Assembly: GCA_938002605.1 (NCBI GenBank)
Contig: CALLAF010000018.1
Coordinates: forward strand, 1-40,567
Reading direction: 5' to 3'
DNA: 40,567 bases
Source: an uncultured Paracoccaceae bacterium
Lineage (GTDB): Bacteria > Pseudomonadota > Alphaproteobacteria > Rhodobacterales > Rhodobacteraceae
Part shown: positions 27,019 through 35,375 of the stretch, in pieces
Layout of the letters: each line of letters opens with the position of its first letter
Numbering within the stretch: the stretch's first letter is position 1
Translations under genes and position numbers: made by a program
Notes under the pieces: model-generated
What the model was told of the DNA's origin: nothing
The model's database searches: none
The model's input: only the letters and a program-made list of their open reading frames with translations

Positions 27019-27474
27019 ATGCGTAAGTTCTTGGTTGTACTTGATGATAGTCGTGAATGCCTGAATGCGATGCGCTTTGCCGCCATGCGTGCTTCGTCGA
27101 CGGGTGGCGGTGTAGCGATCTTATCCGTCATCCCCCCGGATGAATTTAACCATTGGATTGGCGTGGCAGAAATCATGCGTGCCGAGACCCGCGAACGTAT
27201 CGAAGTGCATTACGAAGTCTTTGCCAAATGGATGCGTGACCGTCAAAATGTGCACCCAGAGCTAATAATCCGCGAAGGCGAACCTATCGTAGAGATCATA
27301 AACCAAGTCACTGAAGACCCTGAAATCGGCGTCTTAGTCTTGGGTGCTGGCACGGATAACAAAGGGCCCGGTCCGCTGGTCACGCAGCTCACCCGTCAAT
27401 CCGGCAGCCTGCCGATTCCGATCACCATTGTGCCCGGTGATCTGTCAAAAGAGCGGCTTGAGGCCATCACCTAG
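27019..27474 (+). CDS. Universal stress protein (UspA family), 151 aa
   Basis: Small cytoplasmic USP-domain protein. It starts with the family beta strand MRKFLVVLDDSRECLNAMRFA, has the middle block VEIINQVTEDPEIGVLVLGAG, and ends in the predicted ATP-loop region GPGPLVTQLTRQSGSLPIPITIVPG (ATP-type USPs have Gx2Gx9G[S/T]; here the spacing is similar but not exact). Its function is usually survival under starvation or stress. I use ATG 27019 because GGGAG lies about 10 nt upstream and the fold begins there; an in-frame opening at 26899 would cover the hairpin. It precedes nfuA by 75 bp on the same strand. Confidence 0.9.
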   Translation: MRKFLVVLDDSRECLNAMRFAAMRASSTGGGVAILSVIPPDEFNHWIGVAEIMRAETRERIEVHYEVFAKWMRDRQNVHPELIIREGEPIVEIINQVTEDPEIGVLVLGAGTDNKGPGPLVTQLTRQSGSLPIPITIVPGDLSKERLEAIT

Positions 27475-27549
27475 TTTAGAACCATTCCAAACCTTGACAC
27501 GCGCGAGCCCAAGGCGCATATCATAGCCCTGACAAAAAAGGTTTGACCG

Positions 27550-28113
27550 ATGTTCATTCAGACAGAATCTACGCCCAACCCCGCAACACTGAAGTTCTTG
27601 CCCGGCCAGAACGTGCTGGACGCGGGCACTGCCGATTTTCCAAGCGTCGAAGCTGCCGAGAATTCTCCGCTAGCAAAGCGTATCTTTGCGGCAGGTAAAG
27701 TGACCGGCGTTTTCTTTGGCAATGATTTTGTGACTGTGACAAAGGCCGATGATGTCGAATGGGACCATATTAAGCCCGGAATTTTGGGCGCGATCATGGA
27801 GCACTACCAATCAGGTCAACCCGTCATGGCCGACGACCACGCCCCAGCCAGCGGTCACGCGGAACATGCAGGCGAAGACGGCGAAATCGTCGATCAGATC
27901 AAAGAACTGCTAGACACCCGCGTGCGCCCTGCTGTGGCCCAGGACGGCGGCGATATCACGTTCCACGGCTTTGACCGCGGTATCGTTTACCTGCACATGC
28001 AAGGTGCCTGCGCAGGTTGCCCATCGTCCACATTGACGTTGAAAATGGGCATTGAAAACCTGCTGCGTCACTATATCCCCGAGGTGGTCGAGGTGCGCCC
28101 CGTTGCCGCCTAA
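27550..28113 (+). CDS. NfuA-like iron-sulfur cluster carrier, 187 aa
   Basis: Carries and delivers [4Fe-4S] clusters to target proteins. The N-terminal Nfu_N domain starts MFIQTESTPNPATLKFLPGQ, as in alphaproteobacterial and mitochondrial NFU1. Residues ~92-108 form a charged His-rich linker. The C-terminal NifU domain holds RPAVAQDGGDITF and the cluster-ligating CxxC at C154/C157 (GACAGCPSSTLTLK). The length is typical. The tsaB start at TTG 28103 overlaps its 3' end by 11 bp, so nfuA, tsaB and rimI form a tightly packed plus-strand group. I leave the symbol blank because both nfuA and nifU names are used for this form. Confidence 0.94.
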   Translation: MFIQTESTPNPATLKFLPGQNVLDAGTADFPSVEAAENSPLAKRIFAAGKVTGVFFGNDFVTVTKADDVEWDHIKPGILGAIMEHYQSGQPVMADDHAPASGHAEHAGEDGEIVDQIKELLDTRVRPAVAQDGGDITFHGFDRGIVYLHMQGACAGCPSSTLTLKMGIENLLRHYIPEVVEVRPVAA

Positions 28114-28762
28114 GCCGACAATCATTGCTTTTGATACATCGGCGGCGCATTGCGCCGCCGCTTTGTTGTTGGGCGACCGGGTTGTCACCCGCATCGATGA
28201 GATGGCCAAAGGCCAAGCTGAACATTTGATGCCGATGGTGAACGAAGTATTAGCTGCCGAAGGGCGCACATGGGCAGATATCGATGCCATCGGCGTTGGC
28301 ATTGGGCCCGGCAATTTTACAGGCATCCGGATCAGCGTTGCCGCCGCGCGTGGCCTGTCGCTTGGTCTTGGAAAGCCTGCGATTGGCGTTTCAACGCTTG
28401 AGGCCCAAGTTTACGGCCTTTCCGGGGTTATCGCGTCATGCCTGCGCGCGCCGCGTGGGCGGGTCTATATGCAAGGGTTTTGCAATGGGCCGACAACAAA
28501 ACCCGCGCTGTGCGATATGCGCGCAGATGAAATGCCTGAGCTGCCAGCGAAGGCAGAGCCGCAGGTCTGTGGCGATGCCGCAGCCGAAGTTGGCGCGTTG
28601 ATGGGATGGCGACCCGTTGCCGCACAAGCGCCCTATATCGTTGGTATCGCCAAATTAGCCCGCGCGCGGATGCATTCGAATACCGCTCGCCCCGCGCCGC
28701 TTTATCTGCGGCCTGCGGATGCCGCGCCTCCGCGTGACCCAGCACCCAAAATTCTGACATGA
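28103..28762 (+). CDS. tsaB: tRNA threonylcarbamoyladenosine biosynthesis protein TsaB, 219 aa
   Basis: Partner of TsaD and TsaE in forming t6A at position 37 of ANN-reading tRNAs. The ASKHA-type phosphate motif is IIAFDTSAAHCAAALL at the N-terminus, and the conserved GVGIGPGNFTGIRISVAAARGL and PAIGVSTLEAQ blocks follow (many bacteria have GPGSFTG). The start is TTG at 28103: GAGGTG at 28090-28095 lies 7 nt upstream and the conserved fold begins five residues later, whereas no in-frame ATG is near. It overlaps nfuA by 11 bp and rimI by 4 bp. Confidence 0.92.
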   Translation: MPPKPTIIAFDTSAAHCAAALLLGDRVVTRIDEMAKGQAEHLMPMVNEVLAAEGRTWADIDAIGVGIGPGNFTGIRISVAAARGLSLGLGKPAIGVSTLEAQVYGLSGVIASCLRAPRGRVYMQGFCNGPTTKPALCDMRADEMPELPAKAEPQVCGDAAAEVGALMGWRPVAAQAPYIVGIAKLARARMHSNTARPAPLYLRPADAAPPRDPAPKILT

Positions 28763-29169
28763 CACCGCTGGCGCTTGCCCAGCTGCATGCAGCAGCGTTT
28801 ACCCAAACACGCGCGTGGTCCGAGGGCGAGTTCACAAGCCTGCTAAAACAACCCGGCGCGATTCTTTGTGCGCAAGAATTTTGCTTTGCCTTACTGAGGG
28901 TGACATTAGACGAAGCCGAAGTGCTTACAATTGCGACGGCCCCGGATCAGCGGCGCAAAGGGTATGCCGCGCAGATCCTGTTACGGGCTGAAGTATCTGC
29001 CCAAAAATCGGGCGCAACCACCGTATTTCTCGAAGTGGCAGAGAATAACCACGCGGCGATTTCCCTTTATACAAAGGCTAGTTATGCCCAAGTGGGCCGG
29101 CGCCCAAATTATTATACGCCCAAAGATGGGGCACCTATTGCCGCCCTCGTGCTACAAAAACAACTTTAG
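28759..29169 (+). CDS. rimI: GNAT-family N-acetyltransferase, RimI-like, 136 aa
   Basis: Likely acetylates the N-terminal residue of ribosomal protein S18. The GNAT core is visible: EVLTIATAPDQRRKGYAAQIL (acetyl-CoA-binding Q/RxxGxA motif as QRRKGYA), then TTVFLEVAENNHAAISLYTKA and the terminal YYTPKDGAPIAALVLQK strand. It is slightly shorter than E. coli RimI (148 aa). The start overlaps the tsaB stop by 4 bp; tsaB-rimI linkage is widespread and is the main reason for choosing RimI over another GNAT protein. Confidence 0.87.
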   Translation: MTPLALAQLHAAAFTQTRAWSEGEFTSLLKQPGAILCAQEFCFALLRVTLDEAEVLTIATAPDQRRKGYAAQILLRAEVSAQKSGATTVFLEVAENNHAAISLYTKASYAQVGRRPNYYTPKDGAPIAALVLQKQL

Positions 29170-29216
29170 CGCGATTAACCCTGCGTAACCCCCTGATTTT
29201 GACCCCATTGTATTGG

Positions 29217-29236
29217 CAATGATCGTTCAATCATTG
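29217..29236. repeat. 7-bp inverted repeat in the gap before the nucleoside-uptake operon
   Basis: CAATGAT (29217-29223) and ATCATTG (29230-29236) flank 6 nt and are followed by AAAAA. It lies 47 bp after the rimI stop and about 130 bp before the binding-protein start. It could be a weak terminator for rimI or an operator for the operon. Nothing else in the 199-bp gap is convincing. Confidence 0.3.
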
Positions 29237-29368
29237 AAAAACCTGTTGATCTTCCGCGTTAGTCAGGGCCTTATCTGTTGATGGACCGACGTTAAGATCG
29301 GCTCGACAAATTCATAGGGGCGGCGCATCGCGCCAAAAATGCCTCACATAAAGACTTGGGAGACCATA

Positions 29369-30364
29369 ATGACCCTTACACAAAAACTCTTTGGCGCTGC
29401 GGCGACCGTCGCTTTGACAGCTGGCGCTGCTGCCGCTGACCCCGCGATCCTGTTTGATCTGGGTGGTAAATTCGACAAATCATTCAACGAAAGCGCATAT
29501 AATGGTGCCGAGCGTTGGGCAGCTGAAACCGGCGGCACATACGCTGAAGTTGAAATCCAATCTGACGCGCAGCGCGAACAGGCGATCCGTCGCTTTGCCG
29601 AATCTGGTGCAAACCCAATCGTGATGGCTGGCTTTTCATGGGCGACACCGCTGGCCGAAGTTGCAGCCGACTACCCAGACACCGCATTTACCATCATCGA
29701 CATGGTTGTTGACGCGCCAAACGTCCGTTCCGTTGTCTTTAACGAACACGAAGGTTCTTACCTTGTTGGGATGATGGCTGCGCTGTCATCAGAAACGGAC
29801 ACAGTGTCATTCGTCGGCGGCATGGATATTCCGCTGATCCGCAAATTCGCATGTGGCTACGCCCAAGGCGCGTTGGCAGCGAACCCCGACGTCACAGTCA
29901 TTTCAAACATGACAGGCACGACACCTGCGGCGTGGAATGACCCGGTAAAAGGCTCTGAGCTGACACTGGCACAAATCAGCCAAGGCGCTGACGTTGTGTT
30001 TGCTGCCGCTGGCGGCACAGGCGTTGGTGTTTTGCAGACAGCCGCTGATGAAGGCATCCTGTCTATCGGTGTTGACGCGAACCAAAACCACCTGCACCCA
30101 GGCATGGTTCTGACATCAATGATGAAACGCGTGGACCTTGCGGTTTATGACGCAATGTCAGACGGCCCAGACATGGAAACTGGATTTAACGTGATGAGCG
30201 TTGCCAACCACGGTGTTGGTTTTGCAATGGACGCGAACAACGAAAACATCGTTGGCTATGACGTGCTTGCCGCCGCTTATGCAGCTGCGGCTGCAATCGA
30301 ATCTGGCGAATTGGCCGTGCATGATTACTCAACCGACGAAACCTGCCCCGCGCTTGATTTCTAA
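29369..30364 (+). CDS. BMP/PnrA-family nucleoside ABC transporter substrate-binding protein, 331 aa
   Basis: Periplasmic receptor of the basic-membrane-protein family, which binds purine and pyrimidine nucleosides. The signal peptide is MTLTQKLFGAAATVALTAGA with a cleavable AAA-D end; there is no lipobox Cys, so it is a soluble periplasmic form. The mature N-terminus ILFDLGGKFDKSFNESAYNG, the middle SVVFNEHEGSYLVGMMAAL and FVGGMDIPLIRKFACGYAQG, and VFAAAGGTGVGVLQTA are PnrA signatures for ligand contact. ATG 29369 has GGGAG 6 nt upstream; an ATG at 29339 would add ten residues ahead of the signal peptide. It is first in an operon with ATPase, two permeases and a purine nucleoside phosphorylase, which makes nucleosides the likely ligand. 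Confidence 0.93.
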   Translation: MTLTQKLFGAAATVALTAGAAAADPAILFDLGGKFDKSFNESAYNGAERWAAETGGTYAEVEIQSDAQREQAIRRFAESGANPIVMAGFSWATPLAEVAADYPDTAFTIIDMVVDAPNVRSVVFNEHEGSYLVGMMAALSSETDTVSFVGGMDIPLIRKFACGYAQGALAANPDVTVISNMTGTTPAAWNDPVKGSELTLAQISQGADVVFAAAGGTGVGVLQTAADEGILSIGVDANQNHLHPGMVLTSMMKRVDLAVYDAMSDGPDMETGFNVMSVANHGVGFAMDANNENIVGYDVLAAAYAAAAAIESGELAVHDYSTDETCPALDF

Positions 30365-30390
30365 GCAAACGCATTAGGCTATACAAATTC

Positions 30391-30420
30391 GGGGCCGCGC
30401 GGCTACAGTTGCGCGGCCCC
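30391..30420 (+). terminator. GC-rich hairpin between the binding-protein gene and the transporter genes
   Basis: GGGGCCGCGC (30391-30400) and GCGCGGCCCC (30411-30420) form a perfect 10-bp stem with a 10-nt loop, followed by the pyrimidine-rich TCCTATTTCC. It sits 27 bp after the binding-protein stop and 24 bp before the ATPase start. Partial termination or 3'-end protection here would make the binding protein more abundant than the membrane subunits, as is common for ABC importers. Confidence 0.7.
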
Positions 30421-30443
30421 TCCTATTTCCAGACAGGTATCCT

Positions 30444-31982
30444 ATGTCCGACACTGCCCCAGCGATTGAACTCAAAGGTATTTCCAAGGCCTTTGGCCCT
30501 GTGCAAGCTAATAAAGACATCTCGATCCGCGTGATGCCGGGCACGATCCACGGGATCATCGGGGAAAACGGCGCGGGCAAATCAACGCTGATGTCGATCC
30601 TATATGGGTTCTACAAAGCCGACGCTGGTGAGGTGTTTATCGGCGGCGAAAAGAAAAATATTACCGATAGTCAGGCGGCCATCGCTGCGGGCATCGGAAT
30701 GGTGTTCCAGCACTTTAAACTGGTTGAAAATTTTACGGTGCTTGAAAACATCGTGCTTGGTGCCGAGGATTCCGGGCTTTTGAAACCATCGCTTGCCCGT
30801 GCGCGCCGCGAACTGAAAAGCCTTGCCGACGAATATGAACTAAATGTCGATCCAGATGCCGTGATCCAAGACGTGGGCGTGGGCATGCAGCAACGGGTTG
30901 AGATCCTTAAGGCACTGTACCGCAAGGCCGACATTCTGATCTTGGATGAACCGACCGGCGTGCTGACCCCCGCCGAGGCCGACCACCTCTTCCGAATCTT
31001 AGAAAACCTGCGCCGCGAAGGTAAAACCATCATTTTGATTACGCATAAACTGCGCGAAATCATGGATATCACAGATACAGTAAGCGTTATGCGCCGTGGC
31101 GAAATGACTGCCACCGTTAAAACATCTGAAACGAACCCGCCACATCTGGCCGAGCTGATGGTTGGGCGCAAAGTCTTGCTGCGCGTGGACAAAGCGCCTG
31201 CGCAAATCGGGCGTAAGATCCTTGAGGTCAAAGACCTGAACGTGACCGACGACAAAGGTGTTCACCGGGTAAAGGGTATCAACTTTGACGTCCATGCAGG
31301 CGAAATTCTGGGCATCGCAGGTGTTGCAGGCAACGGGCAATCTGAATTGCTTGAAGTGCTCGGCGGGTATGAAAACGCCACTGGCAGCATCCTGATGAAC
31401 GGCGAGCCAATTGACCTGACAGGCACGAAATCGGACGGCCAAAGCCGCCGCGCACGTGGCATCGCCCATGTGCCCGAAGATCGGCAACGCGAAGGCCTGA
31501 TCATGGATTTCCACGCCTGGGAAAACACCGGGTTCGGGTATCACCACGACGCGGCCTATCAAAAGAACGCGCTGTTCATGGATAACGCCGCGCTTAAACG
31601 CGACACCGAAGAAAAAATGGGCCGTTTTGACGTGCGCCCGCCTGATCCGAACCTTGCCGCCAAAAGCTTTTCGGGAGGCAACCAGCAGAAAATCGTTCTC
31701 GCCCGCGAGATTGAGCGCAACCCAGATTTGCTATTGATCGGCCAGCCAACGCGCGGCGTGGACATCGGCGCGATTGAATTCATTCACCAGCAAATTGTTG
31801 CACTTCGGGATCAGGGTAAGGCAATTTTGCTTGTTTCGGTCGAGTTAGAAGAGATTTTGTCGCTCTCTGATCGGATCGCTGTTATGTTTGACGGAAAAAT
31901 AATGGGCGAGCGGATGCCTCAAAATACAGACGAAAAAGAACTCGGCCTTCTGATGGCCGGGATGACAGGAGGCGATTCCTGA
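30444..31982 (+). CDS. Nucleoside ABC transporter ATP-binding protein with two nucleotide-binding domains, 512 aa
   Basis: Energises nucleoside import. NBD1 (residues ~5-240) has Walker A GENGAGKST at 40-48 and Walker B ILILDEPTGVLTP; its signature is VGVGMQQRVEI rather than LSGGQ. NBD2 (~255-500) has a degenerate Walker A (GVAGNGQSELLEVLGG, no Lys) but a normal signature SGGNQQK and a GQPTRGVD D-loop region. This asymmetric pattern is normal for sugar/nucleoside-type ATPases such as YufO. The stop overlaps the permease start within TGATGG (31980-31985), giving translational coupling. Confidence 0.94.
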   Translation: MSDTAPAIELKGISKAFGPVQANKDISIRVMPGTIHGIIGENGAGKSTLMSILYGFYKADAGEVFIGGEKKNITDSQAAIAAGIGMVFQHFKLVENFTVLENIVLGAEDSGLLKPSLARARRELKSLADEYELNVDPDAVIQDVGVGMQQRVEILKALYRKADILILDEPTGVLTPAEADHLFRILENLRREGKTIILITHKLREIMDITDTVSVMRRGEMTATVKTSETNPPHLAELMVGRKVLLRVDKAPAQIGRKILEVKDLNVTDDKGVHRVKGINFDVHAGEILGIAGVAGNGQSELLEVLGGYENATGSILMNGEPIDLTGTKSDGQSRRARGIAHVPEDRQREGLIMDFHAWENTGFGYHHDAAYQKNALFMDNAALKRDTEEKMGRFDVRPPDPNLAAKSFSGGNQQKIVLAREIERNPDLLLIGQPTRGVDIGAIEFIHQQIVALRDQGKAILLVSVELEEILSLSDRIAVMFDGKIMGERMPQNTDEKELGLLMAGMTGGDS

Positions 31983-33067
31983 TGGACGCGATGCCAAAAT
32001 GGGCGGACGTGATCCTGATCCCTGTGATCTCGATCCTGCTTGCTGCCATTCTGTCTGCACTGGTTATTCTTGCGATCGGCGAAAACCCTTGGGCTGCACT
32101 GAAACTGATGGTGGATGGGGCGTTGGGGTCAACCTACGGCTGGGGCTACACGATTTACTATGCTACCAACTTTATCTTTACCGGTCTAGCCGTTGCGATT
32201 GCGTCGCAGGCAAAGCTGTTCAACATCGGTGGTGAAGGTCAGGCGCTTTTGGGTGGTCTTGGCGTTGCATTAATCTGTCTTTATATCCCTTGGCCGCATT
32301 GGACAATTGCGCTGCTAGGTGCCGCCGCAGCAGCCGCCCTATTTGGTGCAGCATGGGCCGCAATTCCTGCGTTTTTGCAGGCCAAGCGCGGCAGCCACAT
32401 CGTGATTACCACAATCATGTTCAACTTTATCGCGGCGGCACTGCTCAACTACTTTTTGATCGGCGCGCTGAAGGCACCCGGTATGGAACCTGCAACCGCA
32501 AAATTTCCAGAACCGACACATCTGCCGTCCTTCCAAGACATGTTTAACTTTGGCGAAACCACGTTTTTCCGTGGCGCGCCCGCAAACGTGACATTCTTCG
32601 TTGCGATTGCAGCCTGTGTATTTGTCTGGGCCTTAGTCTGGCGCACGCGTTTGGGTTACGAAATTCGGTCATTTGGGGAATCTGAATCCGCCGCGAAATA
32701 CGCAGGCATTAACCCCACAAAAATTATTATGGTCACCATGTTAATCTCTGGCGCGCTTGCCGGAATGATGGCCATCAACAACGTACAGGGCGAGGCCGAA
32801 CGGCTGGTCCTGAACGCAGCAGAGGGCGCTGGCTTTATTGGCATCGCCGTCGCGCTCATGGGTCGCAACCATCCTTTCGGGGTAATGTTGGCGGCCCTTC
32901 TTTTCGGCTTTCTATATCAAGGCGGCGCAGAACTCGCCCTATGGACGTCGATCCCCCGTGAGCTGATCATCGTAATACAGGCATTGGTGATCCTCTTTAC
33001 GGGTGCACTAGACAATATGGTGCGCATGCCGCTCGAGCGGCTATTTCTATCATTGAGGAGAGCATAA
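31982..33067 (+). CDS. Nucleoside ABC transporter permease 1, 361 aa
   Basis: Inner-membrane subunit of the BPD_transp_2 family (YufP/BmpB-like) with about nine to ten hydrophobic segments. Family motifs include FNIGGEGQALLGGLGVA in the central part and the ATPase-docking stretch RTRLGYEIRSFGESESAAKYAGI. It pairs with the second permease (33492-34457) to form a heterodimeric channel. The ATG abuts the ATPase stop, and the unknown 140-residue gene starts only 1 bp after its own stop. Confidence 0.93.
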   Translation: MDAMPKWADVILIPVISILLAAILSALVILAIGENPWAALKLMVDGALGSTYGWGYTIYYATNFIFTGLAVAIASQAKLFNIGGEGQALLGGLGVALICLYIPWPHWTIALLGAAAAAALFGAAWAAIPAFLQAKRGSHIVITTIMFNFIAAALLNYFLIGALKAPGMEPATAKFPEPTHLPSFQDMFNFGETTFFRGAPANVTFFVAIAACVFVWALVWRTRLGYEIRSFGESESAAKYAGINPTKIIMVTMLISGALAGMMAINNVQGEAERLVLNAAEGAGFIGIAVALMGRNHPFGVMLAALLFGFLYQGGAELALWTSIPRELIIVIQALVILFTGALDNMVRMPLERLFLSLRRA

Positions 33068-33068
33068 A

Positions 33069-33491
33069 ATGATGGCAGGACCCTTTAAAATAGGTGTCGA
33101 TGACGACACCGGCGCAGATCTGGGCTTTGTGCTCAGCTGTCTTGCGTTAGGTATGATCACGATGGAAGAGCTACATATGTGGATCCACCACGTGATTGCA
33201 CAAACACCCGGTGGCGATGTGCCGCCGCATTTGGTGGCGCTGCTTGCGCTGCAAAAACCCGCAAGCGTTTTCCGCCCGAACGAAGCCGTGATGCGCCGCA
33301 TCCCGCATGACCCGTTCATCACCGACGACCGCTTTGAAGCAATGCTGGGGCTGCAGTTCTTCTTGCGCCGCGACAAAACCCAAGCTGTCGATATTTCGCA
33401 GGCAGAGGCCGAAGATGCCCTGCGCCGGAACCCGGAAGTAGCGGATCGCTTCTTTGCGCTCTTCCCCTTCTTGATGGAGAAAGTTGCCTAA
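33069..33491 (+). CDS. Unknown 140-residue protein embedded between the two nucleoside permease genes
   Basis: I do not recognise a family. It has no hydrophobic segment long enough to cross the membrane and no signal peptide, so it should be cytoplasmic. It is mostly helical, with GADLGFVLSCLALGMITMEE and ELHMWIHHVIAQTPG in the N-terminal third, a Pro/Arg-rich middle (VFRPNEAVMRRIPHDPFITD) and a charged C-terminal helix region ending FFALFPFLMEKVA. Its start lies 1 bp after the permease 1 stop with GAGGAG upstream, and its stop is directly followed by the permease 2 ATG, so all three are co-translated. The conserved position suggests a transporter-associated or nucleoside-metabolism protein, but that is inference only. 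Confidence 0.82.
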   Translation: MMAGPFKIGVDDDTGADLGFVLSCLALGMITMEELHMWIHHVIAQTPGGDVPPHLVALLALQKPASVFRPNEAVMRRIPHDPFITDDRFEAMLGLQFFLRRDKTQAVDISQAEAEDALRRNPEVADRFFALFPFLMEKVA

Positions 33492-34457
33492 ATGGACTTT
33501 GCGACCCTCTTGCAGATGCTAGACGCAACCCTGCGTCTAGCGACCCCGCTTTTGCTGGCTTGTTTGGCTGGTCTCTATTCCGAACGGGCCGGAATTTTTG
33601 ATATCGGGCTAGAGGGTAAAATGCTTGCCGCTGCGTTTTTATCGGCAGCAATTGCATCGGTCACGGGCAATGTTTGGCTTGGGCTTCTTGCCGGGATTGG
33701 CGCGTCGATGGCACTGTCGATCGTGCATGGCTTGGCCTCAATCACGTTTCGGGGCAACCAACTAATTTCCGGGGTCGCGATTAACTTTTTGGCGGCCGGG
33801 TTGACCGTTGTCGTTGCACAAAGCTGGTTCAGCCAAGGCGGGCGTACACCGCAACTATCGGGTGATGCGCGGTTCGAACCGATTACGCTGCCCTTTGCAG
33901 AGCAGCTACGCGATGTTCCCCTTCTTGGCCAAGTTTATTACGAATTGATTTCGGGGCATACGATCCTTGTCTATCTGGCCCTTTTGCTTGTGCCGGTGAC
34001 GTGGTGGGTGCTTTACCGTACCCGCTTTGGCCTGCGGCTACGCGCGGTTGGTGAAAACCCCGCGGCGGTAGATACCGCTGGGGTATCTGTGGTTGGGCTA
34101 CGGTTCGCTGCCGTGGCGATTTGCGGCGTGCTTTGCGGTATTGCTGGCGCCTATCTGGCAACTGCGCTGCAAGCGGGTTTCACCAAAGACATGAGCGCAG
34201 GGCGTGGCTATATCGCGCTGGCGGCGTTGATCTTTGCCAAATGGCGTCCTTGGTATGCGCTGTCTTCATGCATCTTGTTTGGCTTCCTACAGGCGATGGC
34301 CCTGCGGTCCGACGTGGTTGAAGAAGTCATTGGATTTGCGCTCAACGGACAGCTATTGGACGTGTTGCCGTTTATCTTGGTTGTTGTGTTGACTGGCTTT
34401 GTCGGCAAGGCAACAGGTCCCAAGGCTGGTGGACAGGCCTATGTCAAAGAACGCTGA
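33492..34457 (+). CDS. Nucleoside ABC transporter permease 2, 321 aa
   Basis: Second inner-membrane subunit (YufQ/BmpC-like) with about eight to nine hydrophobic segments. Motifs are LYSERAGIFDIGLEGKMLAAAF near the N-terminus and the docking region RTRFGLRLRAVGENPAAVDTAG, matching the equivalent region of permease 1. Its ATG follows the stop of the 140-residue gene without a gap, and its 3' end overlaps the purine nucleoside phosphorylase start by 17 bp, so transport and breakdown are translated from one message. Confidence 0.93.
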   Translation: MDFATLLQMLDATLRLATPLLLACLAGLYSERAGIFDIGLEGKMLAAAFLSAAIASVTGNVWLGLLAGIGASMALSIVHGLASITFRGNQLISGVAINFLAAGLTVVVAQSWFSQGGRTPQLSGDARFEPITLPFAEQLRDVPLLGQVYYELISGHTILVYLALLLVPVTWWVLYRTRFGLRLRAVGENPAAVDTAGVSVVGLRFAAVAICGVLCGIAGAYLATALQAGFTKDMSAGRGYIALAALIFAKWRPWYALSSCILFGFLQAMALRSDVVEEVIGFALNGQLLDVLPFILVVVLTGFVGKATGPKAGGQAYVKER

Positions 34458-35247
34458 TACGCTTGCAGCACAGATTCGCGCGCTGGCTGGTGACGCCCCC
34501 GTGCACGTTGGCCTGATCCTTGGCTCTGGCCTTGGGCATATTGCTGATGCGGTTGAGGGTGTCGCGATCCCTTATGGCGATTTGCCGGGGTTTCCACATG
34601 CGGGCGTATCTGGGCACAACCCGAACCTTGTGATCGGTGATCTTGAAGGTGTGCGCGTCGCGGTCTTTGGCGGACGCGCGCATTACTATGAAAGCGGCAA
34701 GGCAGATGCGATGCGCCTGCCGCTTGAGGTGTTACGCGCACTTGGTGCGGACCAAATGATCGCAACTAATGCGGCGGGTTCGATGGTCCCGGACATGCCA
34801 ACTGGATCGATCATGTGCTTGTCAGACCATATCAATTTTTCAGGGTTGAACCCGCTCATCGGCGAACCGACCGACGCACGGTTTGTGCCGATGAAAGACG
34901 CCTACGATCCGGACATCCGGACGGCCCTGCGTGCTGCCTCTGACGCGGCAGATGTTGATATGGCTGACGGGATCTACGCATGGTATTCTGGGCCATCGTT
35001 TGAAACGCCTGCCGAAATTCGCGCAATCAAACTGCTAGGGGCCGATGCCGTCGGCATGTCAACGGTGCCCGAGGTGATCCTCGCCCGGTTCTTGGGACTA
35101 AAAGCCGCAGCGATTTCCACGATTACCAACATGGCCGCCGGAATGAGCGACGAATCTATCAGCCATGAACACACCAAAGCCATGGCCCCCATCGGCGCTG
35201 CCAAACTTGAAAAAGTTTTGCGCGGTTACCTGCGCGGATTGGCTTAG
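34441..35247 (+). CDS. Purine nucleoside phosphorylase, trimeric type, 268 aa
   Basis: Splits purine nucleosides with phosphate into free base and ribose-1-phosphate in the cytoplasm, the step after uptake by the adjoining transporter. Features of the PNP/MTAP family: LILGSGLGHIADAV (phosphate site), GRAHYYESGKADAMRLPLEV, ATNAAGSM, GPSFETPAEIRAIKLLGAD and VGMSTVPEVILAR, and NMAAGMSDESISHEHT near the C-terminus. I start at ATG 34441, where the conserved N-terminus and a GGTGGA site agree, giving a 17-bp overlap with permease 2; an ATG at 34399 lies deeper inside that gene. Substrate preference (guanosine/inosine or xanthosine) is not settled. Confidence 0.93.
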   Translation: MSKNADTLAAQIRALAGDAPVHVGLILGSGLGHIADAVEGVAIPYGDLPGFPHAGVSGHNPNLVIGDLEGVRVAVFGGRAHYYESGKADAMRLPLEVLRALGADQMIATNAAGSMVPDMPTGSIMCLSDHINFSGLNPLIGEPTDARFVPMKDAYDPDIRTALRAASDAADVDMADGIYAWYSGPSFETPAEIRAIKLLGADAVGMSTVPEVILARFLGLKAAAISTITNMAAGMSDESISHEHTKAMAPIGAAKLEKVLRGYLRGLA

Positions 35248-35375
35248 GTCCAAAACCGTCTGGCTGTTAGCGCCAACGCTGCAATTCCGCACCGCCGGTC
35301 CATTATCTGCCCCCGACGGTTTGACAGTCACGCGTGAAACCGTTTGTGTAGGTATAAAACCGCCCGGAACAGCTT

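Noticed and set aside
26199..27176. 325-codon minus-strand reading frame across trpS and the universal-stress gene
   Set aside because: Antisense shadow of well-conserved genes; its product is low-complexity, Arg/Gly/Phe-rich and matches no family I know.
29175..29189. TTAA-N7-TAAC after rimI as a CtrA site
   Set aside because: Only 6 of 8 positions match, which is expected by chance at this density; not reported as a site.
35321..35358. TTGACA...TATAAA promoter before the TauE-type gene
   Set aside because: The spacing between the two boxes is 26 bp, too long for a sigma-70 promoter.
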